A DNA stretch of 64,000 bases, from assembly GCF_900880625.1 (NCBI RefSeq), contig NZ_CAAHFB010000006.1:62001-126000 (forward strand), in the 5' to 3' direction. The stretch comes from Halorhabdus rudnickae. Lineage in GTDB: Archaea; Halobacteriota; Halobacteria; Halobacteriales; Haloarculaceae. The notes beneath the pieces were generated by a model that saw only the letters and a program-made list of their open reading frames with translations, ran no database searches and had not been told where the DNA came from. Positions 1 through 9,380 of the stretch are shown here, piece after piece; position 1 is the first letter of the stretch, and every line of letters begins with the position of its first letter. The translations under genes and the position numbers were made by a program.

Positions 1-1
1 C

Positions 2-1198
2 GAAGAGGGATACCATGCGGTCTATCCCTACTCGTCGGCGGGTGAGACCGTCGTTCCAGAGGTCAGCGAGGGCGAGGAACTGTCGATCGAGGACGTCGAA
101 CTCGAAGCCAAGCAGACCCAGCCGCCACGCCGCTACGGCCAGTCGCGGCTCATCCAGCACATGGAGGAGATGGGGATCGGGACGAAAGCCACGCGACACA
201 ACATCGTCGAAAAGCTCTACGACCGGGGATATGTCGAGAACGATCCGCCCCGGCCCACGAAACTCGCCGAAGCGGTCGTCACAGCCGCCGAGGAGTACGC
301 CGACCACATCGTCAGCGAGGAGATGACCGCCCAGCTCGAGGCGGACATGACCGCCATCGCCGAGGGTGAGGCGACCTTGGAGAACGTGACCGAGGAATCC
401 CGAGAGATGCTTGGCGAGATCTTCGAGGAGTTGCGCGCGTCCCGCGAAGAGATCGGCGAGTTCCTCCAGGAATCACTGAAGGCCGACCGAACGCTCGGCC
501 CCTGTCCGGAGTGCGGCGAGGACCTGCTGATCCGACGTAGTCGCCAGGGCTCGTACTTCGTCGGCTGTGACGGCTTCCCGGAGTGTCGGTTCACGCTCCC
601 GCTACCGAGTAGCGGCGAGCCACAGGTGATGGACGAGAGCTGCGAGGAACACGACCTCCGGCACGTCAAGATGCTGGCTGGCCGGGACACGTTCGTCCAC
701 GGCTGTCCGCGCTGCAAGGCCGAGGAAGCCGACGAGAGCGAGGACCGTGTGATCGGCGACTGTCCCAAGTGTGGCAACAGTCACGACGGCGAACTCGCGA
801 TCAAGCACCTTCGATCGGGATCGCGGCTGGTGGGCTGTACGCGCTATCCCGACTGTGAGTACTCGCTGCCGTTGCCCCGCCGAGGGGAAATTGTCGTGAC
901 CGACGAGACCTGCGAGGAGCACGACCTGCCACACATCGAGGTCCACGACGACGGTGACGACGAACCCTGGGAACTGGGGTGTCCCATCTGCAACTACGAG
1001 GAGTTCCAGGCCCGCAACGCCGTCGAAGATCTGGAGGACCTCGACGGGATCGGCCCGGCGACGGCCGAGAAGCTCGAGGACGCAGGCGTCGAAGCACCCG
1101 AGGATCTCGAAGAGGTGGATCCGGACGCTGTCGCCGGGAACGTCCAGGGCATCAGCGCCGATCGAATCCGAGAGTGGCAGACCGAGTTGTCGGCCTGA
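2..1198 (+). CDS. topA: DNA topoisomerase I, C-terminal part (5' end outside window)
   Basis: Type IA topoisomerase that relaxes negatively supercoiled DNA. The reading frame is open from base 2, so the gene starts upstream and about 398 codons are visible. The first third carries the conserved end of the core domain (RRYGQSRLIQHMEEMGIGTK, then GYV), which in the family lies near the gate. It is followed by four CxxC knuckles (CPEC, CPRC, CPKC, CPIC) forming topoisomerase-type zinc ribbons, and a C-terminal helix-hairpin-helix (LDGIGPATAEKL) typical of haloarchaeal TopA. The active-site tyrosine lies upstream of the window. The gene converges on the permease gene downstream, with a short T-run between them. 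Confidence 0.95.
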   Translation, partial: EEGYHAVYPYSSAGETVVPEVSEGEELSIEDVELEAKQTQPPRRYGQSRLIQHMEEMGIGTKATRHNIVEKLYDRGYVENDPPRPTKLAEAVVTAAEEYADHIVSEEMTAQLEADMTAIAEGEATLENVTEESREMLGEIFEELRASREEIGEFLQESLKADRTLGPCPECGEDLLIRRSRQGSYFVGCDGFPECRFTLPLPSSGEPQVMDESCEEHDLRHVKMLAGRDTFVHGCPRCKAEEADESEDRVIGDCPKCGNSHDGELAIKHLRSGSRLVGCTRYPDCEYSLPLPRRGEIVVTDETCEEHDLPHIEVHDDGDDEPWELGCPICNYEEFQARNAVEDLEDLDGIGPATAEKLEDAGVEAPEDLEEVDPDAVAGNVQGISADRIREWQTELSA

Positions 1199-1221
1199 CA
1201 CCGGCCGACCGGGTCGACTTG

Positions 1222-1229
1222 CTTTTTTC
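1222..1229 (+). terminator. T-run terminator of topA
   Basis: Six consecutive T residues lie 25 nt after the topA stop and just before the convergent permease gene. Archaeal RNA polymerase terminates at such U-tracts. No strong hairpin precedes it. Confidence 0.5.
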
Positions 1230-1236
1230 GTGTCGA

Positions 1237-3417
1237 TCAGTAGACGACGCGCTGGATGAGCCGTCCGATCAGTCCGGGCTGTCCGTCGCTTCCCGGGTGT
1301 AACACGAGGGCGTTGCCACGTTTCGCGATGTCGACGCCGGGACCATCACGAAGGACCGCACTCCCGGTGTCCGCAACGACCACAACATCGGCATCCTCGG
1401 TCGCACGGACGAGTGCGGCCGCGTCGTCGTCGCTCTCGACGATCGCCGATTCGGTCGGGACCGAACAGAGATCGGCCATCTCGGCGTGGTATTCGTCGAC
1501 TGAATCACGCCGCTCCTGCGTCGCATCCGGTGTGACCCCATGGACGAGTTCGATCGTCGCGTCACGGGCTGTCGCGAGCAGGTTCGCGATTCGTACCTTC
1601 TCGGGATCGAACGGCCCGCCATCGTCGACCAGGGCGATGCGATCGATCCCGTCCAGACTCTCGGCATCGACGCCCAGCACGTCGAACGAGCGACTCGGGC
1701 CCATGATCACGTCCGAAAGTTTCTCGGTGAAGGTTGGGCCGGTTTCGTCGACGACGACCAGATCGTAACCGTGGAGGTCGGCGACGTTCGCCACCGTCCG
1801 ATCGACATCGTGACTGACGATCTCCCCGTACTCGACGGGGACACCTGCGTTCTCTGCGAGCGCAGCCGTCCGTTCCTCGAACACCTGATCAGCCTCCGAG
1901 AGCGTCGACTCGGCGTACGACAGCGGCGTCTGGTCGGGCACCTGATCGAACTGGACGACGGTAACACTCCCGTTCCGGGCGCGAGCGACCGGGATCGCCA
2001 CGTCAAGTAGCCGTTCCTCGGCGGCCGCCGTGGTATCCTCGGTGAGGGCCACGAGGACATCCGACTCGTCGGCGTCGTGACAGACCGATCGGGTTTCCTC
2101 GACGGCCCGGCGGTCGATGCCACGCCGGATCGCGTCAGTGAGTGCGCCTTCGCGGGCGACGTTGCGATGGGCGTACGCGAAGTACCAGCCGACGCTGCCG
2201 ACGATGATCGCGATCGCACCGACGAACGGGATCAGCCCCATCTGGGTGAGCAAGACGAGACCACCCAGGACGCCGAAGCCCTGCAGCCAGGGGTACAGCG
2301 GCGACTCGTAACTGGGGTCGTAAGCGATGTCGCTCTCCCGGAACGCGACCAGTGCCACGTTGATCAGGACGAACACGAGGATCTGGAACGCGCTCGCGAG
2401 TTTGGCGATGTCCATGATCGGGACGAACGCGATCAGCGCTAGCATGACTAGGCCGGTCAGCGTGATGGCCGTGATCGGCGTTCCAAACCGCTCGCTGACT
2501 TTGGCGAACGTCGGCGGCGCGAGGTCGTCTCGGCTCATCGCGAAGGGGTATCGCGAGGAGGAGAGTAATCCGGCGTTTGCTGTACTGATCAATGCGAAGA
2601 TCGCGGCGAGGACCACCGCAATGACGCCGGGCGTGGACATGGTCGCTTCGGCCACGTCGGCCACGGGCGTGTTCGATCCGACGATCCCCGCCGGATCGAC
2701 GCCGACGATCACCGCCACGACGAGCACGTACAGCAGCGTGGTGAAGCCAAGCGACCAGATCATCCCCCGAGGAATGATCCGATCAGGATCCTCGATCTCC
2801 TCAGCGACGCTCGCGATCTTCGTCACTCCCGCATAGGAGACGAAGACGAACCCGGTCGCCTCGAGAATACCGCCGGCTCCCGATCCCAGGAACCCCTCGA
2901 AGGAGGCGCCCTGGACCGATCCGAGGCTTCCACCGACGAACCAGGCCATCGCTGCGAGCATGATCCCGACGATGATGACCTGTAGGCGACCGGTTTGTTT
3001 GGCCCCGAGGAGGTTCACGAGGATGAGTACCGCCGCGAGGGCAAGTGCAACCGGCTTTATCGGCAACTCGAAGTATAACAGCAGGTACGGGACGCCACCA
3101 ACGAGTGCCAAGGCACCCTTAAACGAGAGGGCGAACCAGGTTCCGATGCCCGCGATCGTTCCCAGTAGCGGCCCCATCCCGCGTTCGATGTAAAGGTACG
3201 TTCCGCCTGCCTCCGGCATCGCAGTCGCCATCTCGGCCTTGCTGAGAGCGGCCGGAAGAACAACCAGCGCGGCCAGAATGTACGCCAGCACCACCGCCGG
3301 GCCGGCCATTTTCAGTGCGAGCGCCGGCAGGATAAAGATGCCACTGCCGACCATCGCGCCGATACTTATCGCCAGTACGGAGAGTAATCCGAGATCCCGT
3401 TCGAGTTCTTTCGGCAT
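1237..3417 (-). CDS. APC-family amino acid permease with C-terminal UspA domains
   Basis: Membrane transporter of the amino acid-polyamine-cation superfamily. Residues about 10-420 hold around 12 hydrophobic segments, beginning with the typical first helix (SIGAMVGSGIF) that contains the unwound substrate-binding GSG. The last 300 residues are two universal-stress (UspA-like) domains in the cytoplasm, a fusion common in haloarchaea and thought to bind nucleotide and regulate transport. The gene starts 6 bp after the TrkA-N gene, so the two are almost certainly one transcript. The substrate cannot be read from the sequence; a cationic or neutral amino acid is likely. Confidence 0.9.
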   Translation of the reverse strand: MPKELERDLGLLSVLAISIGAMVGSGIFILPALALKMAGPAVVLAYILAALVVLPAALSKAEMATAMPEAGGTYLYIERGMGPLLGTIAGIGTWFALSFKGALALVGGVPYLLLYFELPIKPVALALAAVLILVNLLGAKQTGRLQVIIVGIMLAAMAWFVGGSLGSVQGASFEGFLGSGAGGILEATGFVFVSYAGVTKIASVAEEIEDPDRIIPRGMIWSLGFTTLLYVLVVAVIVGVDPAGIVGSNTPVADVAEATMSTPGVIAVVLAAIFALISTANAGLLSSSRYPFAMSRDDLAPPTFAKVSERFGTPITAITLTGLVMLALIAFVPIMDIAKLASAFQILVFVLINVALVAFRESDIAYDPSYESPLYPWLQGFGVLGGLVLLTQMGLIPFVGAIAIIVGSVGWYFAYAHRNVAREGALTDAIRRGIDRRAVEETRSVCHDADESDVLVALTEDTTAAAEERLLDVAIPVARARNGSVTVVQFDQVPDQTPLSYAESTLSEADQVFEERTAALAENAGVPVEYGEIVSHDVDRTVANVADLHGYDLVVVDETGPTFTEKLSDVIMGPSRSFDVLGVDAESLDGIDRIALVDDGGPFDPEKVRIANLLATARDATIELVHGVTPDATQERRDSVDEYHAEMADLCSVPTESAIVESDDDAAALVRATEDADVVVVADTGSAVLRDGPGVDIAKRGNALVLHPGSDGQPGLIGRLIQRVVY

Positions 3418-3423
3418 CGTGAA

Positions 3424-3834
3424 TTAGCGGATCTCCAGCGTCTCCTGTACGGTCCGGTCGTACAGATCGACTGGAGTGATTGTTTCCGTCGCAATTCCCT
3501 CAAAGGCACCTTCTCTGGCCGCGTCGTTGACGCGAACGATGACGGTATCGACGTCGTGGCCGACGCGGAAGTGCTGAGCGATGAGCAGGTTCGTCGAATC
3601 CCGATCGGTCGCGACGATCGCAACGTCACCCGACAGTTTCTCGTCGCCAAGACCGGCATCGAGCGACGTTACGTGCGTCGAAAGTCCGGCCCGGTCGGCC
3701 AGTCGGTGTTGCTTCCGACGATCCGTGACGAAGGCGACGGGTCGTGACTCGGCGAGTTCTTCGGCCAGCACTCTGACATCGCTCGTCGTGCCGACGACGA
3801 TGACCTCACTCGGTTCCGCTGCTGTTTCGGTCAT
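3424..3834 (-). CDS. TrkA-N (RCK-like) domain protein
   Basis: A 136-residue single Rossmann-fold protein (VIVVGTTSDVRVLAEEL, then VAIVATDRDSTN) resembling the N-terminal NAD-binding domain of TrkA/KtrA, but with a degenerate glycine loop. I chose the start at MTETAAE. The open frame extends 36 codons upstream, but that stretch is basic and cysteine-containing, unlike the rest. It lies immediately upstream of the APC-UspA permease and probably acts as its cytoplasmic nucleotide-sensing regulatory subunit. This pairing recurs in haloarchaea. Confidence 0.8.
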   Translation of the reverse strand: MTETAAEPSEVIVVGTTSDVRVLAEELAESRPVAFVTDRRKQHRLADRAGLSTHVTSLDAGLGDEKLSGDVAIVATDRDSTNLLIAQHFRVGHDVDTVIVRVNDAAREGAFEGIATETITPVDLYDRTVQETLEIR

Positions 3835-4157
3835 CCTGGCGAGCACGCTCCTGGCAGGCCCGACGGTTCGATAAGCGATACAGTTCCGCGATTGGACGCG
3901 ACAGCCGAATCGTAGTGTTCCATACATCCGACTATAATTCACGGAGCGTCATAAACTAGTCGTCTATATTGACGCACCGTCAAAATATACTGGCAAATGT
4001 ATCCGTTTCACTCCCAATATCTGTTTGGAGAGGACAATATACAGCTAGCTCCGGAATCGACTTCCGGGCAGTTCCGGAGACCCCGCTCGCACCGATCGCC
4101 CGATGTCCGTGGTCACGACACTGTGACGAGAACAGTCAGCAGAGAGCGATCGACCGG
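3835..4157. promoter_or_regulatory. Intergenic region with a 15-bp palindrome
   Basis: No gene is seen between the divergently placed TrkA-N gene and the lrp stop. It contains an AT-rich stretch, and at 3969-3983 the perfect inverted repeat TTGACG-CAC-CGTCAA inside an extended imperfect palindrome with AT-rich flanks. It could be an operator for the TrkA-N/permease operon. No function can be assigned from sequence. Confidence 0.35.
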
Positions 4158-4625
4158 CTAGTCTTCGACGGCGAACCCTTTGAACGGCGTCTCGTATTCG
4201 TTACGGATGATGTCCTCGTCCTCGATAGTGAGACCGATCTCATCGAGTTCGCGGCCGATCCGGCTCAGGTCGTCACCGTCCAGGCCAACAGCCTCGATGT
4301 GGATGTTTCCGACGCCGGTCATCACCTCGCGAACGGCGACGACACCGTCGACCTCCTGGGCCTCTTCAGCGAGTTCCTCACGGTCGGGGACGGGTGCGGT
4401 ACAGATGATCAGCGTGTGTAACTGCAATCCCGTGCTCTCGTAATCGACCTCGGCGTGATAGCCCGCGATGACGCCGTCTTCCTCGAGACAGCTGATCCGG
4501 GTCCGGACGGTACTTGGCGCGACATCCATGCGCTTGGCGATCGTGCTCGTCGAAATCTTGCGCGCGTCGTCCTGGAGCGCATAGAGGATCGCCCTGTCGA
4601 GGTCGTCGAGTTCGTGAGCGGCCAT
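4158..4625 (-). CDS. Lrp/AsnC-family transcriptional regulator
   Basis: A 155-residue DNA-binding regulator. Residues about 7-55 form the AsnC-type HTH ([20 protein letters not shown], ending in [16 protein letters not shown]). The rest is a RAM (ligand-binding/oligomerisation) domain with the TGVGNIH segment. The start MAAHELD is chosen because it matches the usual N-terminus; the longer open frame upstream is the antisense of aspS. It is divergent from aspS across 133 bp, so it may control itself or aspS. The effector is unknown. Confidence 0.9.
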   Translation of the reverse strand: MAAHELDDLDRAILYALQDDARKISTSTIAKRMDVAPSTVRTRISCLEEDGVIAGYHAEVDYESTGLQLHTLIICTAPVPDREELAEEAQEVDGVVAVREVMTGVGNIHIEAVGLDGDDLSRIGRELDEIGLTIEDEDIIRNEYETPFKGFAVED

Positions 4626-4758
4626 TGGGGACCGTTTCGGGACCCGGAACAGAAACGTTGTGGTCATCGGAAGCGAATGGAACCCCCTGATCGAATGGCG
4701 ACCGACCGGGAGCGAGAATACGTGGAGTTTAATCCCCGGCCCGAAAATGCTCTGGCAC

Positions 4759-6063
4759 ATGCACGATCGAACGTACGCTGCTGACGCCGAGCCGGGTGAC
4801 ACTGCAACCGTCGCGGGCTGGGTCCACGAGATCCGGGACCTCGGCGGGATCGCCTTCCTGATTCTCCGGGACACGACCGGGAAAATCCAGGTCAAAATCG
4901 AGAAGGACAACCTCGCAGAGGACCTCGTCGAGACGGCCTTGGACGTCCACCGCGAGAGTGTCCTCCGGGTCGAGGGTGACGTCGAAGAAGAGGAACGCGC
5001 GCCAACGGGCGTCGAGATCTCGCCCGACGACATCGAGGTGATCGCCCCTGCAGATCCCGAACTGCCACTCGACCCCTCCGGGAAGGTCGACGCCGAACTC
5101 CCGACGCGGCTGGACAACCGAACGTTGGACCTGCGCAAGCCCGAGATAAAGGCAATCTTCGAGATCCGCGCGGAAGTCCTGCGCTCGGTGCGGGAGGCCT
5201 TCCGCAGCCTGGATGCCACGGAGATCAACACGCCCAAGATCGTCGCGACCGGGACCGAAGGCGGGACAGAGCTGTTCCCGATCACGTACTTCGGTCAGGA
5301 GGCGTTCATGAACCAGAGCCCCCAGCTGTTCAAGCAGCTGATGGTCGGTTCCGGCCTGGAACGGGTCTTCGAGATCGGCCCGATCTTCCGCGCCGAGGAG
5401 CACAACACGCCCCGGCACCTCAACGAGGCCACCTCGATCGACTTCGAGTCCGCGTTCTACGACCACACCGAGGCGATGGACGCCTGCGAGACGGTCGTGA
5501 AAGCCGCCTACGAGGGCGTCGCACAGAACTGTGCAGAAGAACTCGAGCTCCTCGGCCTCGACGAGGAGTTCACGGTCCCCGAGGGCGACTTCCCGCGACT
5601 CACTTACGAGGAGGCCATCGAGCGGGTCAACGCGACAGGCGAACTCGACGACGTACTCGTCTGGGGCGACGATCTCTCGACGGAGGCCGAACACGCCCTC
5701 GGCCAGGACGTCGGCGAGCACTACTTCATCACCGACTGGCCCAGCGAGATCAAGCCCTTCTACATCAAAGACCACGACGACGACCCCGAACTCTCGACGG
5801 GTTTCGACATGATGCACCCCTCGATGGAACTCGTCTCCGGCGGCCAGCGTGAACACCGCCACGACCACCTCGTCGAGGGCTTCGAACAGCAGGGCCTGGA
5901 CCCGTCGGCCTTCGAATACTACACCAAGATGTTCAAGTACGGCATGCCGCCCCACGCCGGCTGGGGGCTTGGCGGCGAGCGCCTCGTCATGACGATGCTC
6001 GGCCTGGAAAACATCCGCGAAGCAGTGCTGTTCCCGCGAGACAGGCAACGGCTGAGCCCGTAG
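4759..6063 (+). CDS. aspS: Aspartyl-tRNA synthetase (archaeal type)
   Basis: Charges tRNA-Asp, and possibly tRNA-Asn as a non-discriminating enzyme. An N-terminal OB-fold anticodon-binding domain ([21 protein letters not shown]) is followed by the class II core: motif 2 around [12 protein letters not shown] and motif 3 [21 protein letters not shown], ending [11 protein letters not shown] took the ATG of MHDRTY because a TATA-like TTTAAT lies about 28 nt upstream, which suits a leaderless transcript; the ATG 12 nt earlier is possible. The 3' end is followed by two degenerate copies of its last codons (see repeat entry). Confidence 0.95.
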   Translation: MHDRTYAADAEPGDTATVAGWVHEIRDLGGIAFLILRDTTGKIQVKIEKDNLAEDLVETALDVHRESVLRVEGDVEEEERAPTGVEISPDDIEVIAPADPELPLDPSGKVDAELPTRLDNRTLDLRKPEIKAIFEIRAEVLRSVREAFRSLDATEINTPKIVATGTEGGTELFPITYFGQEAFMNQSPQLFKQLMVGSGLERVFEIGPIFRAEEHNTPRHLNEATSIDFESAFYDHTEAMDACETVVKAAYEGVAQNCAEELELLGLDEEFTVPEGDFPRLTYEEAIERVNATGELDDVLVWGDDLSTEAEHALGQDVGEHYFITDWPSEIKPFYIKDHDDDPELSTGFDMMHPSMELVSGGQREHRHDHLVEGFEQQGLDPSAFEYYTKMFKYGMPPHAGWGLGGERLVMTMLGLENIREAVLFPRDRQRLSP

Positions 6064-6360
6064 GGCGAAGCCGTCCCTGACGAGCGGGAGCTCAGAAGTC
6101 ACAGCCCGCGTGGCCGGCTGCGCCGGCCACGTTCCTAGAGGTCGGCAAAGCCGACCTCTCGCACAGCCGAGCGGAGCGAGGCGAGCAGGGACGTCTTCCG
6201 GCGTCGTCGGCGCTCCGCGCCGACTGCAACCAATGCCTGGCATCGCCCTGTTCCCGCGGGATCGCCAACGTCTGAGTCCTTGACGAAGACGTTGGGAGCC
6301 AGCGAGACGTTTCCGTCTCGCAGGATCACCAGCGGTTGAGTCCCTGACGAAGACGTTTTG
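6028..6360 (+). repeat. Three copies of the aspS 3' end with hairpin-rich spacers
   Basis: The last 36 nt of aspS (6028-6063, encoding [11 protein letters not shown]-stop) recur at 6248-6283, encoding exactly [11 protein letters not shown]-stop with synonymous changes. A third, more degenerate copy at about 6315-6347 reads SQDHQRLSP-stop. Copies two and three share the flank GACGAAGACGTT. The first spacer contains three near-perfect hairpins: 6109-6131 (10-bp stem, TGC loop), 6137-6159 (10-bp stem, AAA loop) and 6206-6224 (8-bp stem, TCC loop). The second spacer contains one at 6302-6321 (8-bp stem). No gene is seen here. Confidence 0.85.
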
Positions 6361-6375
6361 TCTGTGTGCCTTCCG

Positions 6376-6810
6376 TCACAGATCGCCGATCGCCTGCGCG
6401 CGGAGTTCGCCCGTCAGGTGCAGGCCATGACTGTCGATCCGGCGGACGATCCGTTTGGCCTGGGTCATCTTGAGATATTTGTCCTCGCTGGCGGCCCGGA
6501 TCACTGTCCCGAACGTCTCGGTCACCGTCGCGCCCAGTCCATCAGCGATCGTCCGCAAGTGACGATCGTCTATCACGAGTCCGATCGTCGGATCGGCGTC
6601 CAGCGACTCGTCTGCTCGGTCGTCGACTATCGCGTCCAAAAGCGTCTCCAACAGACGGCTTTCGACCACTGCCTGCTCGACGCCGACGCGGATCCGCAGG
6701 TCCGAGAGGCCGTTTCGGATGGTCGTACTGCGATCCTCCGCCAACAGGTCCGCGACGGATTCAAGCTCTGCCCTTTGCTCGTCGGGCAACCAAACACTGA
6801 CTGACGGCAT
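6376..6810 (-). CDS. RHH antitoxin-like domain fused to a truncated PIN-like (DUF3368-like) domain
   Basis: 144 residues. The N-terminus (MPSVSVWLPDEQRAELE, to about residue 45) looks like a ribbon-helix-helix DNA-binding segment of UPF0175/CopG-type antitoxins. Residues about 75-144 (VIDDRHLRTIADGLG, then TVTETFGTVIRA, then GLHLTGELRAQAI) match the C-terminal pattern of DUF3368 PIN-like toxins. The toxin's N-terminal acidic half is absent. It probably derives from a toxin-antitoxin pair that fused and lost nuclease activity, now acting as a regulator. No separate partner gene is adjacent. The family call is from pattern memory. Confidence 0.6.
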   Translation of the reverse strand: MPSVSVWLPDEQRAELESVADLLAEDRSTTIRNGLSDLRIRVGVEQAVVESRLLETLLDAIVDDRADESLDADPTIGLVIDDRHLRTIADGLGATVTETFGTVIRAASEDKYLKMTQAKRIVRRIDSHGLHLTGELRAQAIGDL

Positions 6811-6903
6811 TGTATCCGAACGACAACAACGTAAACACACAATCTGGCGACGACCCGGACGCATCCCGAAGGATTCTACCGGGTGGGCCCGCAAGTCAGC
6901 GCG

Positions 6904-7788
6904 ATGACTGGCGAGGCGACGGCGTTCGTCCCGGGCCACGTCACGGGCTTTTTCACCGTCGAACGGACCGACGACCCGACGACGACGGGGTCCCGTGGCG
7001 GCGGTCTGACGCTCACTGACGGCGTTCGGGTGACGGTCCGGCCGGCCGAGGAGACGACGGTCGTCTTAGAAGACATCGGCGTCGAGATCGAGGCCGTCGA
7101 TCGGGTACTCGAGGCGCTCGGCGTCGAGGCGACGGTGATCGGCGAGACCGACCTGCCGCTCGGGTCCGGCTTCGGCGTCTCGGGTGCGATGGCACTGGGA
7201 ACGGCGCTCGGGGCGAACGCTGTCTTCGAGAGCGAACTCTCGACGAGCGAACTCGTCACGATTGCCCACGGCGCGGAGGTTCAAGCCGGGACCGGACTGG
7301 GAGACGTCGTCGCACAGGCCCGCGGGGGAATGGTGCTTCGACTGGAAGCCGGCGGGCCACAGACGAACGAGCTAGACGGGATCCCGGCTCGGCCGCCGGT
7401 CGAGTATCTCACGCTCGACGAGCTGGATACGGCGGACGTGATCGGTGGCGACACCGACCGGCTCTCGGCGGCGGGTGGCGATGCACTCTCCCGGGTGGTG
7501 AGCGAACCGACAGTCGAGCAGTTCATGTACGCTTCACGGCGGTTCGCCCGCGAGGCTGACCTGCTGACCGCCGAGGTCCGGAACGTGATCGAAGACGTGA
7601 CCGCAGCCAACGGCGAGGCCTCGATGGCGATGCTCGGCGAGACCGTGTTCGCGCTGGACACCGGCCTCTCCGAGGCCGGATACGATCCCAACGTCTGTCG
7701 GGTCGATCCGACCGGTGCGACACTGGAGGTCGAGGCCGGCGAAGGCCAGGGCAAACAGCTTGACGGTCCGGACGGGGGCGAGCAGTAG
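6904..7788 (+). CDS. Pantoate kinase (GHMP family)
   Basis: Phosphorylates pantoate to 4-phosphopantoate in the archaeal coenzyme A route. A 294-residue GHMP-fold kinase: an N-terminal strand (AFVPGHVTGFF), the ATP-binding LPLGSGFGVSGAMALGTALG loop at about residues 82-101, and GTGLGDVVAQARGG near residue 130 as in PoK. I chose MTGEAT as the start; the frame opens seven codons earlier at a weaker position. It is followed 35 bp later by phosphopantothenate synthetase, the next enzyme, which confirms the pathway. Confidence 0.92.
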   Translation: MTGEATAFVPGHVTGFFTVERTDDPTTTGSRGGGLTLTDGVRVTVRPAEETTVVLEDIGVEIEAVDRVLEALGVEATVIGETDLPLGSGFGVSGAMALGTALGANAVFESELSTSELVTIAHGAEVQAGTGLGDVVAQARGGMVLRLEAGGPQTNELDGIPARPPVEYLTLDELDTADVIGGDTDRLSAAGGDALSRVVSEPTVEQFMYASRRFAREADLLTAEVRNVIEDVTAANGEASMAMLGETVFALDTGLSEAGYDPNVCRVDPTGATLEVEAGEGQGKQLDGPDGGEQ

Positions 7789-7823
7789 CGACGTTTTTTA
7801 GCGGCGAACCCCGAGCGGGACCC

Positions 7824-8585
7824 ATGAGTGACGTGGACGTTCCGGAGAGTCACCCACGCTACGAGTCGCTGTTGACTCGCCACCGCATCGAAGAAGGCGT
7901 CGAGAAGGGCATTACCAGTCAGCAGGGTCTGATCGCCCAGGGTCGCGGCGAAGCCTTCGATTACTTACTTGGCGAGCAAACGACCGAGAGCGCTGAGAGG
8001 GCCGAACAGGCCGCGGCCGCCCACCTCCTGCTGGCCGATCATCCCGTCCTCTCGGTGAACGGTAACGTCGCGGCACTGGTCCCCGAGGAAATCGTCGAAC
8101 TCGCCGAGGTGACGGGCGCAGACCTGGAGGTGAACCTGTTCAACCGGACCGAAGAGCGGATCGAAGCGATCGCCGAGCACCTCCACGAGCATGGCGCCAG
8201 TGAAGTGAAGGGACTGACTGCCGACGGACGAATCCCGGGGATCGACCACGAGCGTGCGAAAGTGGACGCCGACGGGATCGGCGACGCCGACGTAGTCGTG
8301 GTCCCGCTGGAGGACGGCGATCGCGCCGAGGCGCTGGGCGAGATAGGCAAGACCGAGATCGTCGTCGATCTGAACCCGCTCTCGCGGTCGGCACAGGTGG
8401 CTGCCGTTCCGATCGTCGACAACGTGATTCGGGCGGTCCCGAACGTCACAGCCTACGCCCGCGAATTACAGGGACACTCGGAGACCGAACTCCGAGCGAT
8501 CGTCGACGAGTTCGACCCGAACGAAACACTCGCGGCCGCCGAGCGAGCGATCAGGGGCGGCGACGTCAATATCGGTGGGCAATAG
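7824..8585 (+). CDS. 4-phosphopantoate--beta-alanine ligase (phosphopantothenate synthetase)
   Basis: Joins 4-phosphopantoate and beta-alanine with ATP to form 4'-phosphopantothenate. 253 residues matching the archaea-specific PPS family along its whole length, with SHPRYESLLTRHRIEEGVEK at the N-terminus, SVNGNVAAL in the nucleotide-binding core and the LNPLSRSAQVA segment. A TATA-like T-run lies about 27 nt before the ATG, so it may also have its own leaderless promoter besides co-transcription with pantoate kinase. Confidence 0.93.
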   Translation: MSDVDVPESHPRYESLLTRHRIEEGVEKGITSQQGLIAQGRGEAFDYLLGEQTTESAERAEQAAAAHLLLADHPVLSVNGNVAALVPEEIVELAEVTGADLEVNLFNRTEERIEAIAEHLHEHGASEVKGLTADGRIPGIDHERAKVDADGIGDADVVVVPLEDGDRAEALGEIGKTEIVVDLNPLSRSAQVAAVPIVDNVIRAVPNVTAYARELQGHSETELRAIVDEFDPNETLAAAERAIRGGDVNIGGQ

Positions 8586-8658
8586 CGTCCGACCTGCCAG
8601 TCACCGGTATCGACGCGAGAGCCGGTGTGTTTAGGTAGACGCGTCCGGAATGGGGCGT

Positions 8659-9309
8659 ATGAGTCTCGAAGTCGACGTGCGGAAACTGGACCTTTTCAAC
8701 AAGATAGCCAGAGAGGGTTCCGAGACGGTCTCGGACCACCTCGATCAGATGGCCGGCGTCGAGACCGAGATCGCCGTCTCGAAGATCAACTTTCTCGACA
8801 TCGAGGACGTCCGGACACACATGGGTGACGGAAAGCGGGTGGGCATCTACGTCGAACTCACCGAACCGCCCCACGGGTACGTCCTGTTCATGCTCGGCCC
8901 GGAGGAAGCCAAACAACTGGCAGGGCTACTCGTCGGCGATGCAGGCGACGACGAGAGCGAGGGGTTCAATGACATGGAGCGCTCGGCGATCCAAGAGGTC
9001 GGCAACATCATGACCAGCGGATACATCGACGGCTGGGCGAACGTCTTGGACACGACGGTCGGCATGTCCACGCCCTCGTTCGCCTACGGACCGGCGGACG
9101 GGATCGTCGACAAGATGGGCGGGTGGCCCGACGAGGACATCGCGTTCGTGATCGACTCACAACTCACTGCGAGCGAGGGCGACATCGCGCTGACAATTTA
9201 CACCTTCCCGCGGCTGGTCGAACTCGTCGATCTCATCCAGAACATCGACATCTCGACGGTCGTCGGCGAGGACACGGCCCCCTCCTCTGACATCGCTGAC
9301 AACGCATGA
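8659..9309 (+). CDS. CheC-family chemotaxis protein
   Basis: 216 residues. The CheC pattern is present twice: near residue 105 (FNDMERSAIQEVGNIMTSGY) carries the E...N active-site motif of CheY-P phosphatase, while a second site is not clear. CheC dephosphorylates CheY-P, and in archaea may link to the archaellum motor through CheF/CheD. It stands apart from any che or arl cluster here, next to CoA biosynthesis genes. I chose the ATG of MSLEVD over MGRM three codons upstream. Confidence 0.85.
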   Translation: MSLEVDVRKLDLFNKIAREGSETVSDHLDQMAGVETEIAVSKINFLDIEDVRTHMGDGKRVGIYVELTEPPHGYVLFMLGPEEAKQLAGLLVGDAGDDESEGFNDMERSAIQEVGNIMTSGYIDGWANVLDTTVGMSTPSFAYGPADGIVDKMGGWPDEDIAFVIDSQLTASEGDIALTIYTFPRLVELVDLIQNIDISTVVGEDTAPSSDIADNA

Positions 9310-9380
9310 CGTACATGTAGCGCAAGTAAAACGATTCGAAACCGACAATCGGGTCCGGTACGTAACATAGCCGGTCCCGA

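Noticed and set aside
4729-6243. 504-codon open frame on the minus strand
   Set aside because: Antisense to aspS; no recognisable domain.
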